Positions 15,025-26,970 of a stretch of 59,268 bases of DNA are shown in pieces. The translations under genes were made by a program, and so were the position numbers. Source of the stretch: Gammaproteobacteria bacterium. Lineage in GTDB: Bacteria > Pseudomonadota > Gammaproteobacteria > Pseudomonadales > Azotimanducaceae. The stretch covers positions 1-59,268 of the forward strand of contig JAPPHD010000077.1 in assembly GCA_028821125.1 (NCBI GenBank), read 5' to 3'. The notes under the pieces are model-generated. The model did not search any database. It was given only the letters and a program-made list of their open reading frames with translations, and was not told the DNA's origin. The stretch's first letter is position 1, and every line of letters begins with the position of its first letter.

Positions 15025-17649
15025 TCAAAAGAAATTGTACTGCAGGCGGGCAAAGTACCTGCGGCCAGCCAGATCGTAGATTTCGCCAACGATCGAGTCG
15101 TCGTACCCGCTAATGCTGTCGATTACCGGTTTCTCGTCGGTGAAGTTTTGGACGCCAACGATCAGATCCACGTTCCAGGGGGAGCGATACTCGACCGTGA
15201 CATCATGACTCATGTAGGAATCGTAGTCCTCGATTTCGCCATCGCCATGCTCGCCGATGTAGTTCATTCCGTAGTTGACGGTAAACGCGTCCCTGGTAAG
15301 GCGCACTGTCGCACTTACGCGATCGTCCGGGTAGCCGGCTTCGGTAATGAAGTCGATCACGCTATCGTCCGCGGAATTCTGGACATCGTAGGTCAAGAAA
15401 CGGGACCACTCCAGTTGCGCATTGACGGTGCCGATAGCGAAGTCCTGGTTGTACTGAGCACGAACGTCCAGACCGCGTATGTCTCTTGCCGCGGCGTTGG
15501 TGATGACGTTGGTGATTGAAACCAGCCGGCCGAGCCCGCCGTCGGGCCCGGGCGCGCCGCGCACGACCTCGGTGCCCGGAGGCACGTTGCCTTCTGCCGC
15601 AAACCGTACGAGTTGACCCAACCTGAGTGAAGTCGCGCGGTCCGTGGTGTCAACCTCGAAGTAGTCGACACTTGCGGACAGGCCTTCAAGAAAAGGTGGC
15701 GTGACAACTGCGCCGATGTTGAATGCCTTGGAGTTTTCAGCCTGCAGGTCCGGGTTGCCTCCCGTGAAATTCTCGATCTGGAATGTCGGGCAGTCGGCCG
15801 GGGCGACGCCTTGAGACTCGCACTGGGGAAAGTCCGTAACATCGTTGAACGATTGCGAGAGCTTCGAGTACAGGTCTGTCAGGTTCGGTGCCTTGAAACC
15901 CTCGTTGTACGAGGCTCTCAACACCAGCCAGTTCGCGACGGACGGATTGAAGCGGACATGGGTCGATGGCGTCACGGCGGAACCGAAATCGTTGTAGTCG
16001 TCCCAACGCAGTGCCCCCCCGATTTCCAGCCCCTCTATGATGGGCACCAGCAACTCGCCGTATGCGGCCTTGCGGGAACGGTCGCCGGCGGCGGAATTGC
16101 CCGCGGAGCCGATAATGTTGCCGGCCTCGCGCTGCGCGTCGTAGTTGTCGTTGTAGTCTTCGTCGGCCCACTCCCCGCCGACCGCCCATCCCACCGGACC
16201 GGCCGGCAGGTCGAAGGCGAAGCCGGAGAAGCTCACGCCAACCTGGTTGAACTTGGTGTCGAGATCCCTGGTCAGGGTGGCGGAACTGGCGAGAACCGCA
16301 TCGGCATTGGCCGGGGACAGAGGGTCGAGCACGTCATAGGCGCCCGTCGCAACGAGATCTTCCAGAATGCTCTGTACGATGTAGGTGTTTCCCGTTGCCG
16401 TCGCACTGTAGTAGTAGTGCCGCGCGAATGCATCGAACGTGATCCTGCCGTCGGCCAGTTCGCCCTCGAGGCCGACCACGATATCGAACTCGTCCCGTTT
16501 GGAATTGTCGTCGCGGGGCCCGTGCGCCACGAACCGGTGGAATGCCAGGAATGGCGCGCCGTTCGCGCCGGCAACGGGCGTCAGACCGTTCTCGATCCTG
16601 GCGGGCTCGTTTACGGCAAAGAACCCCACAGCAGGGGCGTAGCGACCGAAGCTGTTGATGCGCGAGTACCGGTTCTCGGCGTAGACGTTGATGTCGTCCG
16701 TGAGTTGATAGCTCGCATCCACAAAGGTGCTATAGCGCTCCACGGAACCCGTCTGTGCCGAAATGTCGGCGTAGCCGAAGCCGCAACCCTCGCCGGGTAT
16801 GCCGAAGGGCGTATGGAAGATGCCGGCATAGACGGAAGGATCGCAGTCTCCAATGGGATATGCGGTTGAGAAATTGCCGGGAAAGCCCGTGTTGCCGCCC
16901 ACGCTGACGCCCACTGTGTCGCCGAACGAGTCTCCGTTTATCTGCACGGCGCTGTAGTCCCGGTCGCCGTCGAATATGGCTTTTCTTTCGAAAAACTCGA
17001 AACTTGCAATGATCTTGCCGCGGTCGCCCGCAGCGCCGAAAAGGGCCTTGACCTGCTCTTCGTCCGCACCTTTCGCCTCGGGACGGGTCATGCCGACCTG
17101 AATTTCCGCACCGGTGTAGTCGTCTCGCATGATGAAATTGATGACGCCGCCGATTGCGTCCGCCCCGTAGACCGCCGAGGCGGAATCGGTCAGGATTTCG
17201 ATTCGCTCGATGGCGTTCAGCGGAATCGAATTCAGGTCTACGGCGGATTGGCCCGTGAAAGGATTGCCGGGCACCCGCCGCCCGTTGATCAGCACTGCAG
17301 AGCGGTCTGCGCCCAGCCCCCGGAGGTCGACCAGCGCAATCTGGCCGAATGACGACCCGGAGCGCTCCCGGAAAGAGCCGAAACTGTTGTACGTCGTGTT
17401 CCTCAACACGTCCGCCACACTGTTGTAGCCGGACACCTGCAGGTCGCCGGCATCGATGACCGTCACCGGCGTTGCCTCGTCGTCCACGGCGCGCTTGATG
17501 CGCGAGCCGGTTACGACCATTTCTTCCACCATGGCCACGCCTTCTTCGGCCTCCTCTGCCAGGACAGGCAGAGAAGTCGCAGCCATACCGAATGCAGATG
17601 CAGAAAGCGCAGCCTTGACCGCCACGCTGAGCTTGTCGCGTTCGAACAT
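15025..17649 (-). CDS. TonB-dependent receptor (874 aa)
   Basis: An outer-membrane active importer. The signal peptide ends near SLPVLAEEA; then a TonB-box-like VEEMVVTGSRIKR and a plug with typical blocks (VADVLRNTTYNSFGSF, GQIALVDLRGLG, SAVLINGRRVPG, SASAVYGADAIGGVINF). The beta-barrel ends in ARLQYNFF, with the terminal Phe needed for outer-membrane assembly. This plug type is common in receptors for peptides or carbohydrates of unknown identity. GGGGAGG precedes the ATG. It is transcribed after the S9 peptidase gene across a 322-bp gap and before the oxygenase/methyltransferase pair. Confidence 0.94.
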   Translation of the reverse strand: MFERDKLSVAVKAALSASAFGMAATSLPVLAEEAEEGVAMVEEMVVTGSRIKRAVDDEATPVTVIDAGDLQVSGYNSVADVLRNTTYNSFGSFRERSGSSFGQIALVDLRGLGADRSAVLINGRRVPGNPFTGQSAVDLNSIPLNAIERIEILTDSASAVYGADAIGGVINFIMRDDYTGAEIQVGMTRPEAKGADEEQVKALFGAAGDRGKIIASFEFFERKAIFDGDRDYSAVQINGDSFGDTVGVSVGGNTGFPGNFSTAYPIGDCDPSVYAGIFHTPFGIPGEGCGFGYADISAQTGSVERYSTFVDASYQLTDDINVYAENRYSRINSFGRYAPAVGFFAVNEPARIENGLTPVAGANGAPFLAFHRFVAHGPRDDNSKRDEFDIVVGLEGELADGRITFDAFARHYYYSATATGNTYIVQSILEDLVATGAYDVLDPLSPANADAVLASSATLTRDLDTKFNQVGVSFSGFAFDLPAGPVGWAVGGEWADEDYNDNYDAQREAGNIIGSAGNSAAGDRSRKAAYGELLVPIIEGLEIGGALRWDDYNDFGSAVTPSTHVRFNPSVANWLVLRASYNEGFKAPNLTDLYSKLSQSFNDVTDFPQCESQGVAPADCPTFQIENFTGGNPDLQAENSKAFNIGAVVTPPFLEGLSASVDYFEVDTTDRATSLRLGQLVRFAAEGNVPPGTEVVRGAPGPDGGLGRLVSITNVITNAAARDIRGLDVRAQYNQDFAIGTVNAQLEWSRFLTYDVQNSADDSVIDFITEAGYPDDRVSATVRLTRDAFTVNYGMNYIGEHGDGEIEDYDSYMSHDVTVEYRSPWNVDLIVGVQNFTDEKPVIDSISGYDDSIVGEIYDLAGRRYFARLQYNFF

Positions 17650-17971
17650 TGAAACCTCCCCAGGTTCTCGGACCAGCGAGCGAAACAGGCCGATTGGTCA
17701 GGCCGAATCGCTTGGGTCGCGTTTATGTTGTATAGCAGGCCCCACGAGGCCAACCTGCTAACAGGAAATTTAGCATGACTTACACAAATTTCACACTAAC
17801 GAAGTCCGGAATTGCGGAAGGGTTGTCGTACCCGCATGGGCATGAGTCGGTCGATTGTGACTATTCCACCCCGGTACCGAATCTGAACGTTCCGGGCTTC
17901 AGAAAATCTCGCCTCGCTGACCGGTCGGTATTGTCGTTGCAGGCTTGCGAAGGGCGTCAACCGGGCGTCGG
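17650..17971. other. 322-bp gap between S9 peptidase and TonB receptor, no gene
   Basis: No credible coding frame is seen. The part around 17720-17820 is more AT-rich than the surroundings and may hold the receptor promoter. A TATACA at 17729-17734 (minus strand) could be a -10 but lacks a recognisable -35. The gap length makes an independent receptor promoter more likely than simple read-through from the peptidase gene. Confidence 0.5.
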
Positions 17972-19990
17972 TCAGTGCCGCCCCGGCACGTCTCCTGACC
18001 GAAGATTGTGCTGTCTGGCCGTTGTTGACAGGTGGTCCGCAAAAAACCCGCCGAGCGCTACCAGCCGCTCGGCCTCGTTCTCCGCCGAGGCAAAACCATG
18101 TCCTTCCCTGTCGATGTACATTTCAGTTGGCCGCTTGCCGGCCGCCTTGAGCGCGGCCGCCATGATCTTCGTCTGCTTCTGGGGAGCGCGCACGTCGTCG
18201 CTGCCGGCCGACAGGAACACGGGCATCTTGATTTTTCCGGCGTTGAAGGCGGGAGAGTCCGCCCGGTGAACTGAGACGTCCTCTCCGAGCACACGCTTCA
18301 GGTAGGCGAGCCCCTCCTCGGTCTCCGGTATGTCTCCGCCCCTGAACATTTCAGGCAGACTGTAGACGCCGACGTGGCCCGCGGCACACACGAATGCATC
18401 GGGTGCCCGGAAGGCGGCGCTGAGTGCATTGAACGCCCCATAGCTTGCACCGTAGATGCAAGCGTCCTTGCCGATTTCCTTCCCGACCAGCGACCGGAAT
18501 CCGGCGATCACGTCGTCTACCATGAGCCTGGACCATTCCCGGTATCCACTCTCGATAAAGGCCTGCCCGAAGCCGCCGCTGCCGCGGAAGTTGACCTGAA
18601 CTACGTTCAGGCCGATTGCCGCCAGAAACTGGATTTCCCGCTCGTAGTGAAAGGTATCGAAGGGTCCGTGGGGTCCTCCATGGACCAGAACGATCGAGGG
18701 CGACCGTTCCGGTGCATCGGTGAAGGCTCTGGTGAGGAAACCGTGCAGGGTGAGGCCGTCCCCGGTTCGAAAGGTGAAGGGCGCCTTGTTGGCGAGGGGG
18801 CGCTCGGCCAACCAGGGCATTCTGTCCGCGAGTTGCCTGAGCTCATTCTTTTTCCGGTCAAACAGAAGGAACCTGCCTGGTGATGTGTCGCTGGACACTC
18901 TGGCGATGAACTTTTCGTAGGCGGTATCGACTCCCGTGAAATCGATGAAATGCGAGGGGAAGGCGTCTGCCAGCGACCTGTGGACCCCGGCGAGAATCCG
19001 GCCGGAGGGATTTCCGTTCTCGGGGTAGATGAACCCGGGTATCGGATTCGGATTGGATATGGCCCACACGCCGGTGTTTCGAGAACCCTTGATGCCCCAG
19101 AAGTCGAACACGGGATCCGAAAACAGCGGGTCGCCGCCTTTCAGGTATGAAGCCAGCGAGAACAGGCTTGAGGTGCCGGCCTTGCCCGCGTCCGCCAGCA
19201 CGAGGGGGAGCCCGTCATCCCCCGAGGCACTCAGCACTCTTGCACGAGCCGGTTTCCCGCTGACGTGGATTGCGTTCCAGCCTGAGTCGGACAATTCGTA
19301 AATGGTGGCCAGGTCGGTTTTCAGGTCCTGCACCGAACAGAACCGCACCTGACCGTTGCTGTCCACGGCGAACCGGCAGAACCGGCTTGGCCCGCGCGTC
19401 TTGTTTCGCAGCCGCCCGGAGCGGAGTTGCAATTCAGCGAACCCCGTGCCGTTGCCGTCGAAGGTCTGCACGAGAATCCAGTCTTTCTTTTCGCGCAAGG
19501 GGTCGAGCAGTATCGCGCCGAGGCGGTTTTCAGGCCGGCCGGCCAATGCGCCGGTTCTGTTGATTCCGGCCAGGGGGCCCACCAGAACCTTGGGTTGCCT
19601 GCCGTTGGCGTAAACGAGCGACAGGTTCCCGGAGGGAACGCTGAAGTTCCGGCGCATGGGCTGGTAATACGGGGAGACAACCAGGGCGTTGTTCGAGACC
19701 CATGCGGTACCGCCGAGGCGCCATCGGTTGTCGAACTCCACAACATGGATCGCTTCCATCGAATCCGCATCGAGAAAAGTGATGGTCTGATCTCCGTCGG
19801 AATCGGCGGCGACCATCAACTTGCTGCCGTCCGGGGAGATCGAAATGTTGTGAACGAACGGCCGCTTGGCGAAAAAAGCGGCGGTCTCGGAAAGCGGTTC
19901 GAGCGTTTGAGCCCGCTGCGCATTGGCTGTGCCTGGCAAAGCGAGCGACAGCAGAATGCAGGTCATGATGGTTGCTTCGGAAAGTCGCAT
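17972..19990 (-). CDS. Secreted S9 family serine peptidase (672 aa)
   Basis: A second prolyl-oligopeptidase-like enzyme. The signal peptide is MRLSEATIMTCILLSLALPG...ANA. An N-terminal propeller region has the repeat-like opening FVHNISISPDGSKLMVAADSDGD, and the alpha/beta-hydrolase domain is C-terminal. The triad is Ser516 in GASYGA, Asp599 in AGSDDVRAP and His631 in EGHGF; the oxyanion region is SIVLVHGGPHGP. Predicted to act in the periplasm on peptides. It precedes the TonB receptor on the same strand, mirroring the receptor/S9 pair at 5531-10509. The two S9 proteins are clearly divergent, so this is not a recent tandem copy. Confidence 0.9.
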   Translation of the reverse strand: MRLSEATIMTCILLSLALPGTANAQRAQTLEPLSETAAFFAKRPFVHNISISPDGSKLMVAADSDGDQTITFLDADSMEAIHVVEFDNRWRLGGTAWVSNNALVVSPYYQPMRRNFSVPSGNLSLVYANGRQPKVLVGPLAGINRTGALAGRPENRLGAILLDPLREKKDWILVQTFDGNGTGFAELQLRSGRLRNKTRGPSRFCRFAVDSNGQVRFCSVQDLKTDLATIYELSDSGWNAIHVSGKPARARVLSASGDDGLPLVLADAGKAGTSSLFSLASYLKGGDPLFSDPVFDFWGIKGSRNTGVWAISNPNPIPGFIYPENGNPSGRILAGVHRSLADAFPSHFIDFTGVDTAYEKFIARVSSDTSPGRFLLFDRKKNELRQLADRMPWLAERPLANKAPFTFRTGDGLTLHGFLTRAFTDAPERSPSIVLVHGGPHGPFDTFHYEREIQFLAAIGLNVVQVNFRGSGGFGQAFIESGYREWSRLMVDDVIAGFRSLVGKEIGKDACIYGASYGAFNALSAAFRAPDAFVCAAGHVGVYSLPEMFRGGDIPETEEGLAYLKRVLGEDVSVHRADSPAFNAGKIKMPVFLSAGSDDVRAPQKQTKIMAAALKAAGKRPTEMYIDREGHGFASAENEAERLVALGGFFADHLSTTARQHNLRSGDVPGRH

Positions 19991-20187
19991 ACAGCAATCC
20001 TCGTTGGAATTAGCGCCTGTCTGGTCCGTTCCCGGAAGTAGAGCGGGCCGCTCTCACCGTCAGGGTTCGCAGGTCGCAAGATACCCGCAAACAACAGCGT
20101 CGGCCACTGGGAGCCAGTCATTGAACGAACCTGCCCCGACCGGGTCACCTGATGTGCGGCAAGCGTTCAACTCAGTCGTTGAAAAAG

Positions 20188-20201
20188 CCGTTTCGAAACG
20201 G
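20188..20201. promoter_or_regulatory. 14-bp perfect palindrome, possible operator
   Basis: CCGTTTCGAAACGG is perfectly self-complementary. It lies about 200 bp upstream of the S9 peptidase start, in the 286-bp gap after the methyltransferase gene. It could be a regulator-binding site; no regulator gene is adjacent, and a second copy was not noticed in the window. Confidence 0.35.
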
Positions 20202-20276
20202 TTCATTTGCTCGTGGCAGGGTGGAAGCGTGCGCGCTGCGGAGGAGGGCGATCAGGAGCGAACCTGCCGGGTCATC

Positions 20277-20891
20277 TCAGGCCGCATACCCCCAATAGGT
20301 ATATCCCGCGATCTTCGGCGTTGACGGCACGTACATCGTTTCCAATTGCCTTACGGTGAAACCGCCTTCCCCGAACAGGCGGGGGATTTCCCTGTTCAAA
20401 TGGCAACCGCCGGCAATCTTTTTCCAGAAGGGGGTGATCCGGTCCTGCCAGCGCCTCACCGCTTCATCGGGCGCCGCGCCGTGCTCGCTGAAGAGCAGCT
20501 TGCCCCCCGGCTTGAGTACGCGCCGCATCTGTTCGAGCGCCGCTTTCCAGTCGGGAATGGTGCAAAGCGTATAGGTCACAACGATCGAGTCGGCGCTGTT
20601 GTCCTCCAGGGGTATCTCCTCTCCCGGCAGGTCCAGCCATTCCAGCCTGAACGGGGCAGCCTGCACGCGGGGCCAGGCTTTCTTTCGCATTCCCTCCGAG
20701 GGCTCGAGCCCCCAAACCATCTCGACCTTGTCCGGGTTGTAGAACTCGATGTTGAGGCCGGATCCCATCCCCACTTCGAGAACCCTGCCCTCGGCTTGAG
20801 GCACCACCTTTTCGCGTTGCTTGCGAACCGGTTTCGCCCCGCAGGCAAGGTTGATCATGTGCGGAAGTATCTGATTCTCGTAAAAGCCCAT
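20277..20891 (-). CDS. Class I SAM-dependent methyltransferase (UbiE/METTL7-like)
   Basis: A 204-residue cytoplasmic methyltransferase. Motif I is VLEVGMGSGLNIEFY, followed by the acidic strand-2 residue in VWGLEPSEGM, then SIVVTYTLCTIPD and VLKPGGKLLFSEHG as motifs II and III. The opening MGFYENQILPHMINLACG and the ending RIAGYTYWG-like tail resemble the METTL7/phosphatidylethanolamine N-methyltransferase-like group, often annotated UbiE-like. The substrate, perhaps a lipid or a thiol, is not determined. GGAAGG stands before the ATG. It follows the ABC operon on the same strand by 147 bp and may be its last gene or independent. Confidence 0.85.
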   Translation of the reverse strand: MGFYENQILPHMINLACGAKPVRKQREKVVPQAEGRVLEVGMGSGLNIEFYNPDKVEMVWGLEPSEGMRKKAWPRVQAAPFRLEWLDLPGEEIPLEDNSADSIVVTYTLCTIPDWKAALEQMRRVLKPGGKLLFSEHGAAPDEAVRRWQDRITPFWKKIAGGCHLNREIPRLFGEGGFTVRQLETMYVPSTPKIAGYTYWGYAA

Positions 20892-21038
20892 GTTGGATTT
20901 CCTTCCATTCGCTCCGACTTGCCGCCTCGCAACGCGCTCAGCCTCCCGTTCACGGAAGGGTTGTCACGTCAGGCAGCTTCGCATGCGATTACCGCTTGTC
21001 CAACGAACTGGGGCGTCGCCGGGGATGCGCCGGCAGGT

Positions 21039-22778
<1,740 letters not shown>

Positions 22779-22916
22779 GTGTTCTCCGGCCCCTCGATAT
22801 CCGCCTGTGGCGGTCGAAGGTTAACAAAAGAGTGAACCGTGCGTCCCCGGAGTTTTACCGGAATCGGGGAAGCGTTCCGGTCTCCGATCGACAGCCGCGC
22901 GGGAGCCTCCCCCGGC

Positions 22917-23189
22917 TTACCCTCTGGTCATCACGACCGCGGCGTAACCAAGGCTGAGCAGGCCGGCTCCGGCAACCGGCAGGTCGGTCGCCGCCAGCCA
23001 CAGGACATGAATGAATGCGCTGCCGAGCAGGCTGATGAAAAAGCGGTCGCCGCGGGTGGTGGACAGCGGCAGCCAGCCTTGGCGTTCGGCGGTCGGCCAG
23101 CGCATTTCGGCCAGCGTCATGGCGGTGAGCGCCAGCACGATGCTGGCGAAGAAGGCGGCCGTCGGCCAGGTCCAGGCCATCCACGCCAT
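22917..23189 (-). CDS. Small integral membrane protein, DUF2160-like, of the ABC operon
   Basis: A 90-residue protein with three hydrophobic segments (TAAFFASIVLALTAMTLAEM; FFISLLGSAFIHVLWLAA; GLLSLGYAAVVM). It resembles the DUF2160 proteins that accompany glycerol-type ABC importers; their role is not established, though an auxiliary transport role is plausible. The start ATG shares one base with the permease stop (TGATG), showing translational coupling. A second ATG three codons on is an alternative start. Confidence 0.8.
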   Translation of the reverse strand: MAWMAWTWPTAAFFASIVLALTAMTLAEMRWPTAERQGWLPLSTTRGDRFFISLLGSAFIHVLWLAATDLPVAGAGLLSLGYAAVVMTRG

Positions 23190-23987
23190 CAGACGCGCCC
23201 CATCGCGAAGCCCTTGACGAGGTGCCGGCGCACGAACCAGACGACGGCGATGCCGGGCAGGATGGTCAGCACCCCGGCCGCCGCCAGCACTCCCCAGTCG
23301 AGGCCCGCGGCGCTCACCGTGCGGGTCATTACGACGACGATGGGCTTGGCGTCGCTGGCCGTGAGCGTTCGGGCGATCAGCAGTTCCACCCAACTGAACA
23401 TGAAGCAGAAGAACACCGTCACGCCGATGCCGCTGCGAATCACCGGGATGAAGATGCGGAAGAAGAACCAGGCCCGGGAATGGCCGTCGATGCGGGACAT
23501 CTCGTCCAGTTCCCGGGGGACGGCGGACATGAAGCCCTCCAGGATCCAGACGGCGAGGGGCACCGTGAACAGACAGTGCGCCAAGGCCACCGCGAACGGC
23601 GTGTCGAACAGGCCGATGGCGGAGTAGAGCTGGAAGAAGGGCAGCAGGAACACCGCGGGCGGGGCCATGCGGTTGGTCAGCAGCCAGAAGAAGAGGTGCC
23701 GGTCGCCGAGGAAACGGTAACGCGAGAAGGCATAGGCGGCAGGCAGCGCGACGGCGACCGACACCAGGGTGTTGACGACCACGTACGTGAGCGAGTTGGC
23801 GAAGGCTTCGTACCAGACCGGGTTGGTGAAGATCTCGACGAAGTTGTCCAGCGTCGGCCTTGCGGGAATCACTTCCAGCGTCCCCGTGATGTCCTGGTTG
23901 CGCTTCACGGCCATGGTTAGGAGCCAGTACAGGGGCAGCAGCAGCCAGCCGCAGTACAGGTACAGCGTCCAATGGGCCTTGCGGGCG

Positions 23988-23998
<11 letters not shown>
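23189..23998 (-). CDS. ABC transporter permease (GlpQ-like, MalG type)
   Basis: A 269-residue inner-membrane permease. It has about six membrane helices and the EAA coupling loop EGFMSAVPRELDEMSRIDGHSRAWFF, which contacts the ATPases. It resembles the MalG/UgpE class, with the N-terminal helix WTLYLYCGWLLLPLYWLLTMAV. It overlaps the upstream permease gene by about 11 nt and shares a base with the next start, so it belongs to one tight operon. Confidence 0.9.
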
Positions 23999-24848
<850 letters not shown>

Positions 24849-24903
24849 GTCGGGTCAGCCTCCGGTTCGTGCCGGAGCGAACTCGGGCGGCAATTGAAAA
24901 CCG

Positions 24904-25980
24904 TTAACCGGCATGGGTTGCCAATTGCTCGTTTCGATAGGTGACCAGCCGCTCGGGGTCGAGGTGCAGGTACGCGGAGCCGGCTTGGAGCTTTTCCAGC
25001 CGCTGGCGAACGTGAACGGGCTTTCCGTCAAGGCTCGCGGTTACCAGGCCCACCGGGTTGCCGTCTTCCGTTCCGAGTGGGCGAACGGTATCCACCGCAA
25101 TCGGTATGCCTTCCCTCACAGCGGCGACTCCCGTCTCGATCGTTGCCCATTCGGGTCGAAATCCCGTTACACAAGGCCCATCGGACAGGCCGGTGGGCGC
25201 TATGGCCTTTTGGCCGACGCACAACTGGCCGCCGCGCACCTCGGATTCGACCAGGTTCATGCCGGGAGACCCGATGAAGCGGGCAACCTCGGTGTGGGAC
25301 GGCGCCTCGTAGAGTTCGGAAGGGGTGCCGGTCTGCAGGGCGGCACCCCGGTGCAGCATGGTGATGCGATCGGCGAACGTCAGTGCCTCTGACTGGTCGT
25401 GGGTGACATAGACCATCGTCAGGCGGAGTTGCTGCTGAATCGTTTTCAGCGCCCGGCGCAGGCGCCACTTGGTGGCCGGCTCCACGGCGGTGAGCGGTTC
25501 GTCAAGCAGCACCACCGCCACGTCGGGACGGGCCAGGGCGCGGGCAATGGCCACCAACTGCTTCTCGTACAGCGACAGGGACCGGGGCCGCCTGCCCAGT
25601 AGCGGCGCGATCTCCAGAAGTCCGGCGACTTCAGCAACCCTGCGGCGCACGGCCGGTTTTTTCCAGCCCCGGTTGCCGAGCGCGAAGCCGATGTTGCCCG
25701 CGACGCAGAGCGAGGGGTACAGCACCGGGAACTGGAACACCTGGGCCACGTTGCGCCCGGCGCCGCCGAGCCGGGTGACATCGCGCCCGTCGAAGCGGAT
25801 GGTTCCGGCCCGCGGCTGCAGCAGGCCGGCCAGCAGGTTGAGCAGCGTCGTCTTGCCGGCCCCGGAGCCGCCGAGAACGGCGTGCGCCTCTCCGTCGGAG
25901 AGTGTCAGGTCGATGCCGTCGAGAACGGCCTCCGCTTCGGTGTACCGGTGCTGCAGCCCGCGGATTTCAATTGCCGCCAT
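24904..25980 (-). CDS. ABC transporter ATPase with degenerate signature motif (GlpT-like)
   Basis: A 358-residue cytoplasmic ATPase of the MalK/UgpC class. It has Walker A GGSGAGKT (37-44), the Q-loop VFQFPV, Walker B VVLLDEP with the catalytic Glu161, and the switch His194 in YVTHD. A C-terminal TOBE-like domain follows. The signature that should read LSGGQ is LSLYE (135-139). The ATG at 25980, with GGAG upstream, is preferred to a TTG two codons earlier; it overlaps the previous ATPase gene. Its intact core completes the intact signature of its partner (see the GlpS-like ATPase). Confidence 0.9.
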   Translation of the reverse strand: MAAIEIRGLQHRYTEAEAVLDGIDLTLSDGEAHAVLGGSGAGKTTLLNLLAGLLQPRAGTIRFDGRDVTRLGGAGRNVAQVFQFPVLYPSLCVAGNIGFALGNRGWKKPAVRRRVAEVAGLLEIAPLLGRRPRSLSLYEKQLVAIARALARPDVAVVLLDEPLTAVEPATKWRLRRALKTIQQQLRLTMVYVTHDQSEALTFADRITMLHRGAALQTGTPSELYEAPSHTEVARFIGSPGMNLVESEVRGGQLCVGQKAIAPTGLSDGPCVTGFRPEWATIETGVAAVREGIPIAVDTVRPLGTEDGNPVGLVTASLDGKPVHVRQRLEKLQAGSAYLHLDPERLVTYRNEQLATHAG

Positions 25981-26941
25981 CGGCAACCACTCCGGGCGAC
26001 GGGCCGTCGAAACGGATCAGGTCGGCGCGGTGGGCGTAGAGCGGGACCCGGGCGCCGAGCGGCCGATCGAACATGCGCGGCAGCCGCGCTACCCATTCGC
26101 GCCCGCCTACCTGGCAGTGCAGCCAGGATTCCGCGCCGCTGGTCTCGAGGCCCTCCAGTACCCCTTCGAAGCAGAGGTCATCGGCGGCGCGGCGGGCTAC
26201 CGAGAGGTGCTCGGGCCGGAGCGCCTCGCCGGTGTCCAGAAGGTTCACGCCGGGGTTGCTCATGAGGTCGGCGGCGCGGACGGAAACCGGAGCGCGATAC
26301 ACGTCCATCGGAGGACCGCTCTGCACTTTCTCCCGGTCGTCGAGCAGCACGACTTCGTCGGCGAGGTTGAACGCGTCCCGGGGATCGGAGGTGGTGTACA
26401 CCACCACCGGTCCCTGATCGAGCAGCAGTTCCCTAAGTTGCGACTCCAGTTCCTCGCGCAGCTTGTAATCGAGATTGACCAGCGGTTCGTCCATGACGAG
26501 CACCCGGCCGCCCTGGGCCAGCGCCCGGGCGATGGCCACCCGCTGCTGCTGGCCTCCGGACAGTTCGTGCGGGAAGCGGTGCAGAAGGTCTCCGATGCTG
26601 AGCCGGTCGGCCAGTTGCCGCACCGTACGGTCGATCCCGGCCGCATCGACGCCCCGGGCATGGAGGGGCGAAGCGATGTTTCGGAAGACGTTCCAGTTGG
26701 GATAGTTCACGAATGCCTGGTAGACGAGGCCCACCGAGCGTGCGCGGGCATCCTGGTGACTGATGTCGTCACCGTCGATGCTCAGGGTGCCCGGCGGCGA
26801 TGTCTCCAGGCCGGCGATAGCGCGCGCGAGCCGGGTCTTGCCAGAATTGTTGCGGCCGATCACCACCGTGATGGCCCCGGCGGCAAATCGGTGCGAGAAG
26901 CGGTTTTTCCCGCCCAGGGTGAGTCCGGTAACTGAAAGCAT
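25967..26941 (-). CDS. ABC transporter ATPase lacking the switch histidine (GlpS-like)
   Basis: A 324-residue ATPase, first gene of the operon. Walker A is GRNNSGKT (29-36), the Q-loop LVYQAF, the signature a perfect LSGGQ (127-131) and Walker B VLVMDEP. The switch His of the H-loop is replaced by Ser185 in YTTSDP. A C-terminal TOBE-like domain includes LRPEHLSV. With its partner it should form one complete and one incomplete ATP site. The ATG at 26941 has only a weak ribosome site; a TATAAA lies 6-12 bp upstream, so the transcript may be leaderless or start farther upstream. Confidence 0.9.
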   Translation of the reverse strand: MLSVTGLTLGGKNRFSHRFAAGAITVVIGRNNSGKTRLARAIAGLETSPPGTLSIDGDDISHQDARARSVGLVYQAFVNYPNWNVFRNIASPLHARGVDAAGIDRTVRQLADRLSIGDLLHRFPHELSGGQQQRVAIARALAQGGRVLVMDEPLVNLDYKLREELESQLRELLLDQGPVVVYTTSDPRDAFNLADEVVLLDDREKVQSGPPMDVYRAPVSVRAADLMSNPGVNLLDTGEALRPEHLSVARRAADDLCFEGVLEGLETSGAESWLHCQVGGREWVARLPRMFDRPLGARVPLYAHRADLIRFDGPSPGVVADGGN

Positions 26942-26970
26942 GCCCCATTTATACTCTTTTTCGGCGTCGT

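Noticed and set aside
13379-19990. Lasso-peptide or other RiPP biosynthetic cluster
   Set aside because: No cyclase, leader peptidase, recognition element or convincing precursor frame; only the receptor/S9 pairing is reminiscent.
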